The notes below the pieces were generated by a model that saw only the letters and a list, made by a program, of their open reading frames with translations, was not told the origin of the DNA and did not search any database. A DNA stretch of 64,000 nucleotides from MED-G20 sp038108155 (lineage in GTDB: Bacteria; Bacteroidota; Bacteroidia; Flavobacteriales_D; Parvicellaceae): positions 11,380 through 75,379 of the forward strand of contig JAYNHP010000004.1 of NCBI GenBank assembly GCA_038108155.1, given 5' to 3'. This document shows, one piece after another, positions 56,903-64,000 of the stretch; the first letter of the stretch is position 1, and each line of letters opens with the position of its first letter. Made by a program: the position numbers and the translations under genes.

Positions 56903-57775
56903 TTAAATCTGATTAAAACAATACATTGTAAATAAAATTGGTAGATACAAGAAAGACATGAACATCAGCTGTGTAGCATACTTTTTATCCAATGTAAAAT
57001 AAAGTTTAACAGCCGGATAATACATAATAAGACTAATTAAAACTGCTGACAACATAGACCAAAACCCTGTCATTTCAGATGCCCATGGAAGCATAGAAAC
57101 CGGCACTAAAAATGCGGAATACAACATAATTTGAAATGCACTTTTTTTATCTCTATCTCCACTTGGGAGCAATCTAAATCCAGCTTTTTTATAATCCTCA
57201 TCTAATTTCCAGGCCAAAGCCCAAAAGTGAGGAAATTGCCAAAAAAACTGTACTACAAATAAAATACCTGGTTCTAATCCAAAATCGTTAGTTACAGCTA
57301 TATAACCAAGCAAAGGTGGAATGCTGCCAGGAATTGCTCCAATAAATACTGCAAAAGGAGTTATCTTTTTTAATGGTGTGTATATAATAGTATATATAAC
57401 CATTGCTAACAACCCTAATATAAATGAGCTAAAATTAATACTTGCAAGTAGATACAAACCCAAAACCCCAGTAATTATGCAAAAAGTTAGAGCTTCTGGG
57501 ATACTTAAAACTTTGCAGGGAAGTGGTCTAGATAAAGTTCTAGACATTAATTCATCTGTTTTATGTTCTATAATCTGATTGAACCCATTAGAAGATCCTG
57601 TTATTAGTATGCCACCAAGAATTAAATTCAAAAAAGTATATGACGTGAGATTGCCATCCGCCAATAAAAATCCAAAAAAAGCCGACATTACAACCAAACT
57701 GGAAAGCCTAAGTTTTAAAAGAGCAATGTAGCCTCTTATCTTTAAAGTAAATGATAATTTTGAAATGTTTTCCAA
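56903..57775 (-). CDS. cyoE: Protoheme IX farnesyltransferase (haem O synthase)
   Basis: A 290-residue UbiA-family membrane enzyme that farnesylates haem b to haem O for the terminal oxidase. The first Asp-rich region is NGFNQIIEHKTDELMSRTLS with RPLP, and the second is WQFPHFWALAWKLDEDYKKA. GAIPGSIPPLLGY is also conserved. It appears to open the oxidase-assembly operon, ten bases before the subunit III-like gene; ctaA and subunits I and II are not in this window. Confidence 0.95.
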   Translation of the reverse strand: MENISKLSFTLKIRGYIALLKLRLSSLVVMSAFFGFLLADGNLTSYTFLNLILGGILITGSSNGFNQIIEHKTDELMSRTLSRPLPCKVLSIPEALTFCIITGVLGLYLLASINFSSFILGLLAMVIYTIIYTPLKKITPFAVFIGAIPGSIPPLLGYIAVTNDFGLEPGILFVVQFFWQFPHFWALAWKLDEDYKKAGFRLLPSGDRDKKSAFQIMLYSAFLVPVSMLPWASEMTGFWSMLSAVLISLIMYYPAVKLYFTLDKKYATQLMFMSFLYLPILFTMYCFNQI

Positions 57776-57842
57776 ACTAAATTAATTTTACGCGAAATTA
57801 GTACAATTTCTTATTAATTATAGGATATGTTGAACGATTCAA

Positions 57843-59351
57843 TCAATAATCTTGCTGATCCTGCCACAATCGTGAAGATATACCAATATTAAGAACTTTG
57901 CTGTTGTAAATAAGACCATCAAAAGATTTAGAATTTAAATAGTTATATCTAATGAAAACTTTTGTGTTGGTAAGGGCAGCAAGCAAATAAGATAACTGCA
58001 CTATTACTAAATTCTGCTTTATTAAGTTCCCTTGCCCTATTTGATGATTATAGTCAGTAATTTTAGTATTGTAGGACTCGAACATGTTGCTTCCAAAATT
58101 AATACCTGAAGAATCTATACCGAATTGTTGGTAATGGTACTGCACTGAAAAATCTATATTATTTCTTTGAAATCCTGCTAATACTAAAAACTCTTTAAAA
58201 TTAGATTCTAAAGGATGTGCCAAAGAATGGTTTTTATGCCCATAGTTTTGTTTTGAACTCATATGAGAATATGTAAATGGCCTCACGGAATTAAACTCCA
58301 GAATAGAGTATAATCCATCTAATTTAAAGAGATCAAATGACTTTAATCCGATTTGAAAACCATATTTATTCCCCCACCAGCCATTTCTATTTCTTATCTG
58401 GATTAAATAAAATTCATCTAAAATAAAACTTGAATAAATTAAGAACTGTTTGTCAATTGTGATTTTAAGACCTGCTCCAATAAGAGAGTTATCCGCAGAG
58501 CCTATTCCATATTCTACCGGCCTAAAAAACACAAAAGGATTGAAATAATTAATATCGGGACCACGATTCAAAAGTGTATCCTTATCTTGCCAAACTACAG
58601 ATTCAAATAAACTTAAATTCATCCATTTAGTCACATTGTAACTGAGCAAATGAGAAGATGCCCATTTAAGATTTGAAAACCCCTTTGAATATTGATCATC
58701 ATGAAGTGACCAAAGATTTACATATTTTACTTTCCAAAATGTAGACTCTAATTTCAAAAAAGGATAAGCAGGTGCAAAATCTGAAAGCCATAAAGATCGA
58801 TAGCCATCTCCGAAAGTATTTTTCTCATTTCCAGCACTTAGTAAAATATATTGATTGAGCTTATAAGAAATAACTCCTTGAAGTATTGGCTTACTGTATG
58901 ACATGGAATTTGTATCGTCTACATAACCAATTGAACGAACATAGGGTCTTTTATTAGAAAATCTGTCATTATTTACAGTCCCTTCTTGAAAGCCAAGCCT
59001 AATCTGGTAAAAAAACTTAGAACTCAAATAATTTAACTGTATACCGGTAGCATAATTTATATTAGTAGAACTATAAGAAATCGCTGGTGATTCCTGCAAA
59101 GAGAGAAAGGGCAAAAAAGTAAATTTGGAAGAGTCCTTTATAGCTGAGTAATCCCAAATACCTTTTTGATAAATCTTACTTTGGTTCTTGTTTATTTGAT
59201 AAGGCTTAGATAAGCTATGGTGGTTTCCTCCTTCAAAGCAAATATATTTTTCCATTTTATACCTGCTTTGGATATCTCCGTAAATATATTGTTGAGAAAA
59301 GACATTAAAAACCAGTAATAATCCTGTAATATTTAGAATAATATTTTTCAA
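57843..59351 (-). CDS. Outer-membrane protein, RemB/Wzi-like (copy 1)
   Basis: A 502-residue exported protein (signal peptide IILNITGLLLVFNVFSQ) of alternating strand-like sequence, probably a beta-barrel. The stretch NTFGDGYRSLWLSDFAPAYP is shared with the second copy two genes upstream (HFFGDGYRSLLISDYAPDYP), as are HSLAHPLESNFKEFLVLAGF and HELAHPLGSGFQELLIRG. I recall similar motifs in proteins named RemB in gliding Flavobacteriia and in the Wzi capsule-attachment family; that assignment is from memory and moderate. It overlaps the sugar-phosphate transferase gene by four bases. Confidence 0.65.
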   Translation of the reverse strand: MKNIILNITGLLLVFNVFSQQYIYGDIQSRYKMEKYICFEGGNHHSLSKPYQINKNQSKIYQKGIWDYSAIKDSSKFTFLPFLSLQESPAISYSSTNINYATGIQLNYLSSKFFYQIRLGFQEGTVNNDRFSNKRPYVRSIGYVDDTNSMSYSKPILQGVISYKLNQYILLSAGNEKNTFGDGYRSLWLSDFAPAYPFLKLESTFWKVKYVNLWSLHDDQYSKGFSNLKWASSHLLSYNVTKWMNLSLFESVVWQDKDTLLNRGPDINYFNPFVFFRPVEYGIGSADNSLIGAGLKITIDKQFLIYSSFILDEFYLIQIRNRNGWWGNKYGFQIGLKSFDLFKLDGLYSILEFNSVRPFTYSHMSSKQNYGHKNHSLAHPLESNFKEFLVLAGFQRNNIDFSVQYHYQQFGIDSSGINFGSNMFESYNTKITDYNHQIGQGNLIKQNLVIVQLSYLLAALTNTKVFIRYNYLNSKSFDGLIYNSKVLNIGISSRLWQDQQDY

Positions 59352-60442
59352 CTTTTTTTGATGTATAGCTTAGCTAAAAGGTAAATAATCAAGAGTGTTA
59401 AGCATGAAAAGACAACTTGAATAAATAATAGTAAAGTTGGGTTATTTATGTTTAAAAATAATTGTAAAAACAATTGAGAAAGTACAACTAACAGACTGTA
59501 AAAAAAAATTGATAAAGAAGATTTCGCATGACCAAAACCAATTTTTTCAAAATTATGGTGAATATGATTTTTATCCGCTGTAAAAGGAGATTTATCTCTT
59601 AAAATTCTAAGAGTGAAGACCCTTAAAGTATCAATTAACGGGTATGCCAGAATACTCATTGCTAAAACTGCTTTGTTTAATGTTTGAATCCAAATTGGTG
59701 CAAGTAAATAGCTTTCGTTAATTGAATTAATTGATAAGACACAAAAAATTGAACCAATTGCTAAAGAGCCTGCATCTCCCATAAAAACTCTTGCAGGATA
59801 AAAGTTGAAGAAGATAAATCCCAACATAGTTCCAGCCAAAACAAAAGCTAAAAGGCTTAATGGGATATTACCAGAATAATAAAATAAAATACCAAAAAAA
59901 ACAGAGGCCAATAAAGAAACAAGTCCAGCTAGGCCGTCTAACCCGTCAATTAAATTTATTGAGTTAATGATAACTAAATAAGCTAAAATACTCAACATGT
60001 AACTTTGCCATAAGCTCAAAGGATTTGTCACCCCAAATATTCCATGCATTGATTCAATTCTAAGATCTGCCATTACCACAAGAATAAAAGCAACAATTAT
60101 ATGAGCGATGAGTTTTTTAACTGGTGCAGTTCCTATTATATCATCTTTCACCCCAACAAAAAAGAGTAAAATTAGAGAAGAAATTAAAAATTTATAATTA
60201 ATCAGCATTCCATCAATGAAATCATATTTTTCAGGGAACCAAAGGGAATATGAAAAAACTATAGCACCAAAAATTACAACTCCTCCTAGTGTTGGAATAC
60301 TCCAACGATGCATCTTCCTGTCTTCTAAAGGTGAATCTACTAAGTTTTTAAGTTTAGCGACTTTTATTAGAGACGGCATTGAAAAAAGTACAACAACCAA
60401 AGCTGTAAAAAAACCAAATATTAGTATATATAATCCGCTCAA
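59348..60442 (-). CDS. Polyprenyl-phosphate N-acetylhexosamine-1-phosphate transferase, MraY/WecA family
   Basis: A 364-residue membrane enzyme with about ten helices. LVDSPLEDRKMHRWSIPTLG near the start, the Asp pair in NLIDGLDGLAGLVS, FFNFYPARVFMGDAGSLAIG, and the His motif DKNHIHHNFEKIGFGH are those of the WecA/TagO branch. It should start a surface glycan by moving a sugar phosphate, commonly GlcNAc-1-P, to undecaprenyl phosphate on the cytoplasmic face. It lies between two related outer-membrane proteins and downstream of gmd-fcl, suggesting a fucose-containing polysaccharide. Confidence 0.92.
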   Translation of the reverse strand: MSGLYILIFGFFTALVVVLFSMPSLIKVAKLKNLVDSPLEDRKMHRWSIPTLGGVVIFGAIVFSYSLWFPEKYDFIDGMLINYKFLISSLILLFFVGVKDDIIGTAPVKKLIAHIIVAFILVVMADLRIESMHGIFGVTNPLSLWQSYMLSILAYLVIINSINLIDGLDGLAGLVSLLASVFFGILFYYSGNIPLSLLAFVLAGTMLGFIFFNFYPARVFMGDAGSLAIGSIFCVLSINSINESYLLAPIWIQTLNKAVLAMSILAYPLIDTLRVFTLRILRDKSPFTADKNHIHHNFEKIGFGHAKSSLSIFFYSLLVVLSQLFLQLFLNINNPTLLLFIQVVFSCLTLLIIYLLAKLYIKKS

Positions 60443-60451
60443 TGTTTAGGT

Positions 60452-61972
60452 TTATTGATCAAAGTAATCGTTTTTTAAATTAGTTCTCCAAGAAAGAAAA
60501 ATATAATTCTCTGCAAAACTATTGTATATTCTTGAAATATGCCCGATGGAAATTTCCATGTTGGTTGCTTTATTCAACATTAAACCAATATTTGTATTGA
60601 AAAACCATCTTTCAATTTTACCATAATCAAACAGTAGTGGTGGCTCAAAAACTTCATTGCCAGAGTAATTTTTGCTCATAAGTGTGTAATTATAATTAAA
60701 TCTAAAGAATAACATTTTATATGAAAACTGTCCTCTTATCAATAATTCTTGAAATCCTGAACCAAGAGGATGTGCTAATTCATGCCCTAAGTGAGAGTAG
60801 CTTTGGTTAAGCTGTAATTCATTCATTGAATAAAGGTTTAATGGACAAGTGTTCCATTCTATATTTATAAATGATTTTGTAATATTTAATGGGTTGATCC
60901 ATTTTAAACCCAACTGGAATCCGTAAGGAAAATTAAAAGACTTTAAGGCTATCTGGTTGTAAATTTTAAAATTATTAAAAAATAAAAAAGACCAATTAAA
61001 TCCATAAATAATATTATTGGTAGTGTCTGCATCTATTGCCTTTGTTCCCATTATTGGTAAAAAGAAACTCAAATCTGGACTAATTACTCCATTTTGATCA
61101 TTAAATGATTGGTAAACCCCACCTTCAAAAAGAGAAATTGAAAACCTATTATTTGGAGAATAGGATAATTGATTAAAACTTGTTGATTTTGGGATTAATA
61201 ATGCTTCAGGTGTGGAAGCAGCTGGTATTCTTTCTAGATTTTTCATCCAAGAGGTAACATGTTTGTAAAGAATTTTTTTGTCAAAGAGAAAATACTGCCC
61301 GCTTATGTAAGGATAATCAGGAGCATAATCTGAAATTAATAAAGACCGGTATCCATCTCCAAAAAAATGTCTGCCGTGTCCAATTTGAAAATTGATTTCT
61401 GAAATTGGAGAAAAACTTAGATATCCATTTGCTAAACTTGCATCGTGGCCATGCTCTTTAAAACGTTTTGCTCTGCCAACTCCATATGCTATTCCATCAA
61501 GTCCCATTTGTGGATTTGCTCTTTGTCTAGACTTCTCTTGAAGATAAAGTGGATAAAAAAATTGATTTTCATAAAATCTAGTTTCAAAAGAAAAATTACT
61601 ACTTAAATCTCCTGAAATTCTAAATCCTCTAACATTACTATAATATCGGTAATCGAAATCGTTATTTGTAGGGCCAAGAGTAAAATTAAAAAGAGGATCT
61701 GCTGTAACATGAATATCTTCTTGATTCACATTCAATAAACTATGTTCAAATATTTTATTTCCAAGTTTAGTTCTACCTTTTTTTGGTGTACTATCTAGGA
61801 GATATTGATTAGACTCTAAATAAGGCTGGATGGAACTATGAGAGACTTTATTATGTGGAATTATATAGTTAGAAGAAAAACTTTTGTTTTTTATTTGGGC
61901 AATAAAAGGGTTAACTAAACAAATGCAAACATAAATTATAGCATGCTTATGAATTATTTTTTTAGACAACAT
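60452..61972 (-). CDS. Outer-membrane protein, RemB/Wzi-like (copy 2)
   Basis: A 506-residue protein, taken from the ATG at 61972 (MLSKKIIHKHAIIYVCICLV) rather than seven codons earlier inside fcl. The N-terminus is a signal sequence ending near NPFIAQ. The body has repeated strand-like blocks and the shared HFFGDGYRSLLISDYAPDYP and ELAHPLGSGFQELLIRGQF motifs that mark it as a paralogue of copy 1. It starts 11 bases inside the end of fcl and precedes the sugar-phosphate transferase by nine bases. A role in surface polysaccharide attachment or gliding is possible but unproven. Confidence 0.65.
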   Translation of the reverse strand: MLSKKIIHKHAIIYVCICLVNPFIAQIKNKSFSSNYIIPHNKVSHSSIQPYLESNQYLLDSTPKKGRTKLGNKIFEHSLLNVNQEDIHVTADPLFNFTLGPTNNDFDYRYYSNVRGFRISGDLSSNFSFETRFYENQFFYPLYLQEKSRQRANPQMGLDGIAYGVGRAKRFKEHGHDASLANGYLSFSPISEINFQIGHGRHFFGDGYRSLLISDYAPDYPYISGQYFLFDKKILYKHVTSWMKNLERIPAASTPEALLIPKSTSFNQLSYSPNNRFSISLFEGGVYQSFNDQNGVISPDLSFFLPIMGTKAIDADTTNNIIYGFNWSFLFFNNFKIYNQIALKSFNFPYGFQLGLKWINPLNITKSFINIEWNTCPLNLYSMNELQLNQSYSHLGHELAHPLGSGFQELLIRGQFSYKMLFFRFNYNYTLMSKNYSGNEVFEPPLLFDYGKIERWFFNTNIGLMLNKATNMEISIGHISRIYNSFAENYIFLSWRTNLKNDYFDQ

Positions 61973-62900
61973 GGTTTTTAATATACCAATCATAAGTTAA
62001 TTTAATACCATCTGTAAGATTAATTTTAGCTTTCCATTGTAAATTATTGATTTTGCTAACATCTAATAATTTTCTGTAAGTTCCATCTGGCATGGAAGAG
62101 TTCCATTCTAAATCTCCTTTAAATCCAGTAATTTTTTTTATCAAAAGTGCTAAGTCTTTAATTGAAATATCCACACCAGTTCCAACATTTATAGTTTCAG
62201 GTTGATTGTAATTATTCATCAAAAATACACATGCATCTGCCAAATCATCTACGTGTAAAAATTCTCTTTTTGGATTACCACTTCCCCAAATTTCTACTTT
62301 ATTTTCCTTGTTAAGCTTTGCATCGTGAAACTTTCTTAACAACGCTGGTAAAACATGAGAAGTTTTAAGATCAAAATTGTCATTTTTACCATATAAATTG
62401 GTGGGCATTATAGATATGAAGTTACACCCGTATTGCTCTCTGAAATATTGACACATTTTTAACCCTGCAATTTTAGCTATTGCATAGGGCTCATTGGTTG
62501 TTTCTAAAAGTCCAGTTAATAGATACTCTTCTTTTATTGGTTGAGGAGCGTTTTTTGGATATATGCATGAAGAACCTAAAAAAAGTAGTTTTTCAACTTT
62601 AAAAAGGTGAGCATTTTTAATAACATTGTTTTGGATTGTTAAATTATCAAATATAAAATCTGCTTTATAGTTACTGTTGGCTAAAATACCTCCAACTTTA
62701 GCAGCTGCTAAAAAAATAAATTTTGGTCTTTCCTTATTAAAAAAACTAGTTACATCTCCTGAATTTCTTAAATCTAATTCTTTAGAAGATTTTAGAACTA
62801 AATTTTCATATCCTAAAGACTTTAATTTTCTAACTATTGCAGAACCAACCATTCCATTATGGCCAGCAACATAAATTTTAGAATTTTTGGAAAATGCCAT
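61962..62900 (-). CDS. fcl: GDP-L-fucose synthase
   Basis: A 312-residue short-chain dehydrogenase that epimerises and reduces GDP-4-keto-6-deoxymannose to GDP-L-fucose with NADPH. VAGHNGMVGSAIVRKLKSLG is the NADP site. FLGSSCIYPKNAPQPIKEEY and EPYAIAKIAGLKMCQYFREQ hold the catalytic Ser-Tyr-Lys set. It lies six bases after gmd, which makes its substrate. Confidence 0.95.
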   Translation of the reverse strand: MAFSKNSKIYVAGHNGMVGSAIVRKLKSLGYENLVLKSSKELDLRNSGDVTSFFNKERPKFIFLAAAKVGGILANSNYKADFIFDNLTIQNNVIKNAHLFKVEKLLFLGSSCIYPKNAPQPIKEEYLLTGLLETTNEPYAIAKIAGLKMCQYFREQYGCNFISIMPTNLYGKNDNFDLKTSHVLPALLRKFHDAKLNKENKVEIWGSGNPKREFLHVDDLADACVFLMNNYNQPETINVGTGVDISIKDLALLIKKITGFKGDLEWNSSMPDGTYRKLLDVSKINNLQWKAKINLTDGIKLTYDWYIKNHVV

Positions 62901-62906
62901 TATTTT

Positions 62907-63953
62907 TTAAGTTTTTTCTAAAAAAAGATTATAATCCTCATTCACCATTTCTTTTACTAAAGATTCCAAATCATATTTCGGAGTCCAGCTCAATAGCTTT
63001 TTTGCTTTAGAAGCGTCTCCGATAAGTAAGTCAACTTCTGTTGGACGATAGTAATTTTTATCTATTGAAATAATTACTTTATTAGAAGATTGATCAATTC
63101 CAACTTCATTTTCTCCTTCTCCCTCCCATATTATATCAATTCCTAGCTCCTTGAAACATAAGTTACAAAACTCTCTAATTGTTGTAGTTTTACCAGTCGC
63201 TAGAACAAAATCTTCTGGATTATCATGCTGAAGCATTCTCCACATTCCTTCTACATAATCTTTTGCATGTCCCCAATCTCGCTGAGCATTTAAATTGCCT
63301 AAGTAAAGTTTTTCCTGTAAACCAAGCTTTATTTTAGAGGCCGCTCTTGTGATTTTTCTAGTTACAAATGTTTCTCCTCTAAGTGGGCTTTCGTGGTTAA
63401 ATAAAATTCCATTACAGGCAAACATACCATAAGCCTCGCGGTAATTTTTGACAATCCAAAAAGCATATAATTTGGCAACTCCATATGGACTTCTTGGATA
63501 AAATGGAGTAGTTTCTGTTTGTGGGACTTCTTGGACTTTTCCATAAAGTTCGGATGTAGATGCCTGGTAAAACTTAACTTTATTTTCCATTTTAAGAATT
63601 CTTATTGCCTCCAAAATTCTTAGGGTTCCTAGAGCATCTGAATTTGCGGTATATTCCGGAACTTCAAAAGAAACTTTCACATGAGACTGTGCACCAAGAT
63701 TGTAAATCTCATGTGGTTGAACTTCCTGAATTATTCTTATTAAGTTGGTAGAATCTGTTAAGTCTCCATAATGAAGAAAAAAATTCACATCCTCTTTATG
63801 CTTGTCTTTGTATAAATGGTCTATTCTTGATGTATTGAAAGATGATGCTCTTCGCTTTATTCCGTGAACTTCATAATTTTTATTCAACAATAGTTCTGCT
63901 AAATAAGCTCCATCTTGTCCTGTAACCCCGGTAATCAATGCAATTTTTTTCAT
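62907..63953 (-). CDS. gmd: GDP-mannose 4,6-dehydratase
   Basis: A 348-residue enzyme. I chose the ATG at 63953 (MKKIALITGVTGQDGAYLAE), the normal start, over a frame six codons longer. KRRASSFNTSRIDHLYKD, QASTSELYGKVQEVPQTETT, YPRSPYGVAKLYAF (Tyr-Lys pair) and NAQRDWGHAKDYVEGMW are all strongly conserved. It dehydrates GDP-mannose to the 4-keto-6-deoxy sugar used by fcl for fucose, or by other enzymes for rhamnose or perosamine. It is the first gene of this minus-strand polysaccharide run within the window; the 47 bases upstream hold no clear promoter. Confidence 0.97.
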   Translation of the reverse strand: MKKIALITGVTGQDGAYLAELLLNKNYEVHGIKRRASSFNTSRIDHLYKDKHKEDVNFFLHYGDLTDSTNLIRIIQEVQPHEIYNLGAQSHVKVSFEVPEYTANSDALGTLRILEAIRILKMENKVKFYQASTSELYGKVQEVPQTETTPFYPRSPYGVAKLYAFWIVKNYREAYGMFACNGILFNHESPLRGETFVTRKITRAASKIKLGLQEKLYLGNLNAQRDWGHAKDYVEGMWRMLQHDNPEDFVLATGKTTTIREFCNLCFKELGIDIIWEGEGENEVGIDQSSNKVIISIDKNYYRPTEVDLLIGDASKAKKLLSWTPKYDLESLVKEMVNEDYNLFLEKT

Positions 63954-64000
63954 TACTCTACAATAAACCAATTATTTGTTAACCTTGGACGATTATATAT

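Noticed and set aside
1..64000. CRISPR arrays, insertion sequences, tRNA or rRNA genes, phage or toxin-antitoxin modules
   Set aside because: Read through all intergenic spaces: none is large enough or shows repeat arrays, terminal inverted repeats, transposase motifs or tRNA-like arms.

Overview
This is an AT-rich (about one third G+C by eye), densely packed stretch of draft genome from a member of the Bacteroidota, most likely a marine, aerobic Flavobacteriales-type bacterium. The evidence is type IX secretion (T9SS) client proteins with C-terminal sorting domains, a PorV-like/PorU-like pair, the purH-mreBCD-mrdA-rodA order, a DUF4254 + family-9 glycosyltransferase pair, an Lnb/DUF4105 protein, a methionine synthase split into two genes, TAnnTTTG-type promoters, and the lack of clear Shine-Dalgarno sites. 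There is one scaffold gap (100 N at 4202-4301), so this is a draft or metagenome assembly. No rRNA, tRNA, CRISPR, insertion sequence or prophage was seen, and no gene-free stretch exceeds about 300 bases.

Layout. 0.1-8.5 kb: glycine decarboxylase (gcvP), then three secreted proteins with T9SS sorting tails; the first two are paralogues and the first is broken by the gap. 8.5-10.9 kb: an MlaF/MlaE lipid transporter pair, a tiny lipoprotein, a cytidylyltransferase-like enzyme and a small unknown gene. 10.9-18.0 kb: the cell-shape operon purH-mreB-mreC-mreD-mrdA-rodA on the minus strand. 18.2-24.7 kb: protoporphyrinogen oxidase, a PpiD-like chaperone, a YifB/ComM ATPase and hemL. 24.7-30.4 kb: a tightly spaced plus-strand run beginning with kynU and kmo (tryptophan to 3-hydroxyanthranilate, usually for NAD) and continuing into a predicted outer-membrane protein, a thioesterase, DUF4254 and a GT9 enzyme. 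30.4-31.4 kb: purS and pssA. 31.5-37.8 kb: the PorV-like and 1737-residue PorU-like pair. 37.8-45.8 kb: an acyltransferase, TatD, an Lnb-like lipoprotein acyltransferase candidate, lpdA, hemH, pabB and tilS. 45.9-48.5 kb: DsbD plus a free-standing DsbD N-domain. 48.4-52.3 kb: split metH under a SAM-I riboswitch with promoter, aptamer, antiterminator and terminator all visible. 52.4-57.8 kb: cytochrome oxidase assembly and small-subunit genes (cyoE, two subunit III proteins, subunit IV, a double-domain Sco, DUF420, a small Cys protein). 57.8-64 kb: polysaccharide genes gmd and fcl, a polyprenyl-phosphate sugar-phosphate transferase, and two related outer-membrane proteins flanking it.

How they work together. 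Much of the window builds or modifies the envelope: wall elongation, lipid transport, lipoprotein acylation, phospholipid head groups, polysaccharide precursors including GDP-fucose, and surface protein export. Respiration is served by haem synthesis (hemL, protoporphyrinogen oxidase, hemH), haem O synthesis (cyoE) and oxidase assembly. Most of this is ordinary core genome. The parts most worth a second look are the PorU-like/PorV-like pair, the subunit III protein with a large periplasmic insertion, the double Sco protein, the paired RemB-like proteins, the unlisted small proteins, and the gap whose true size can be predicted from the neighbouring paralogue.
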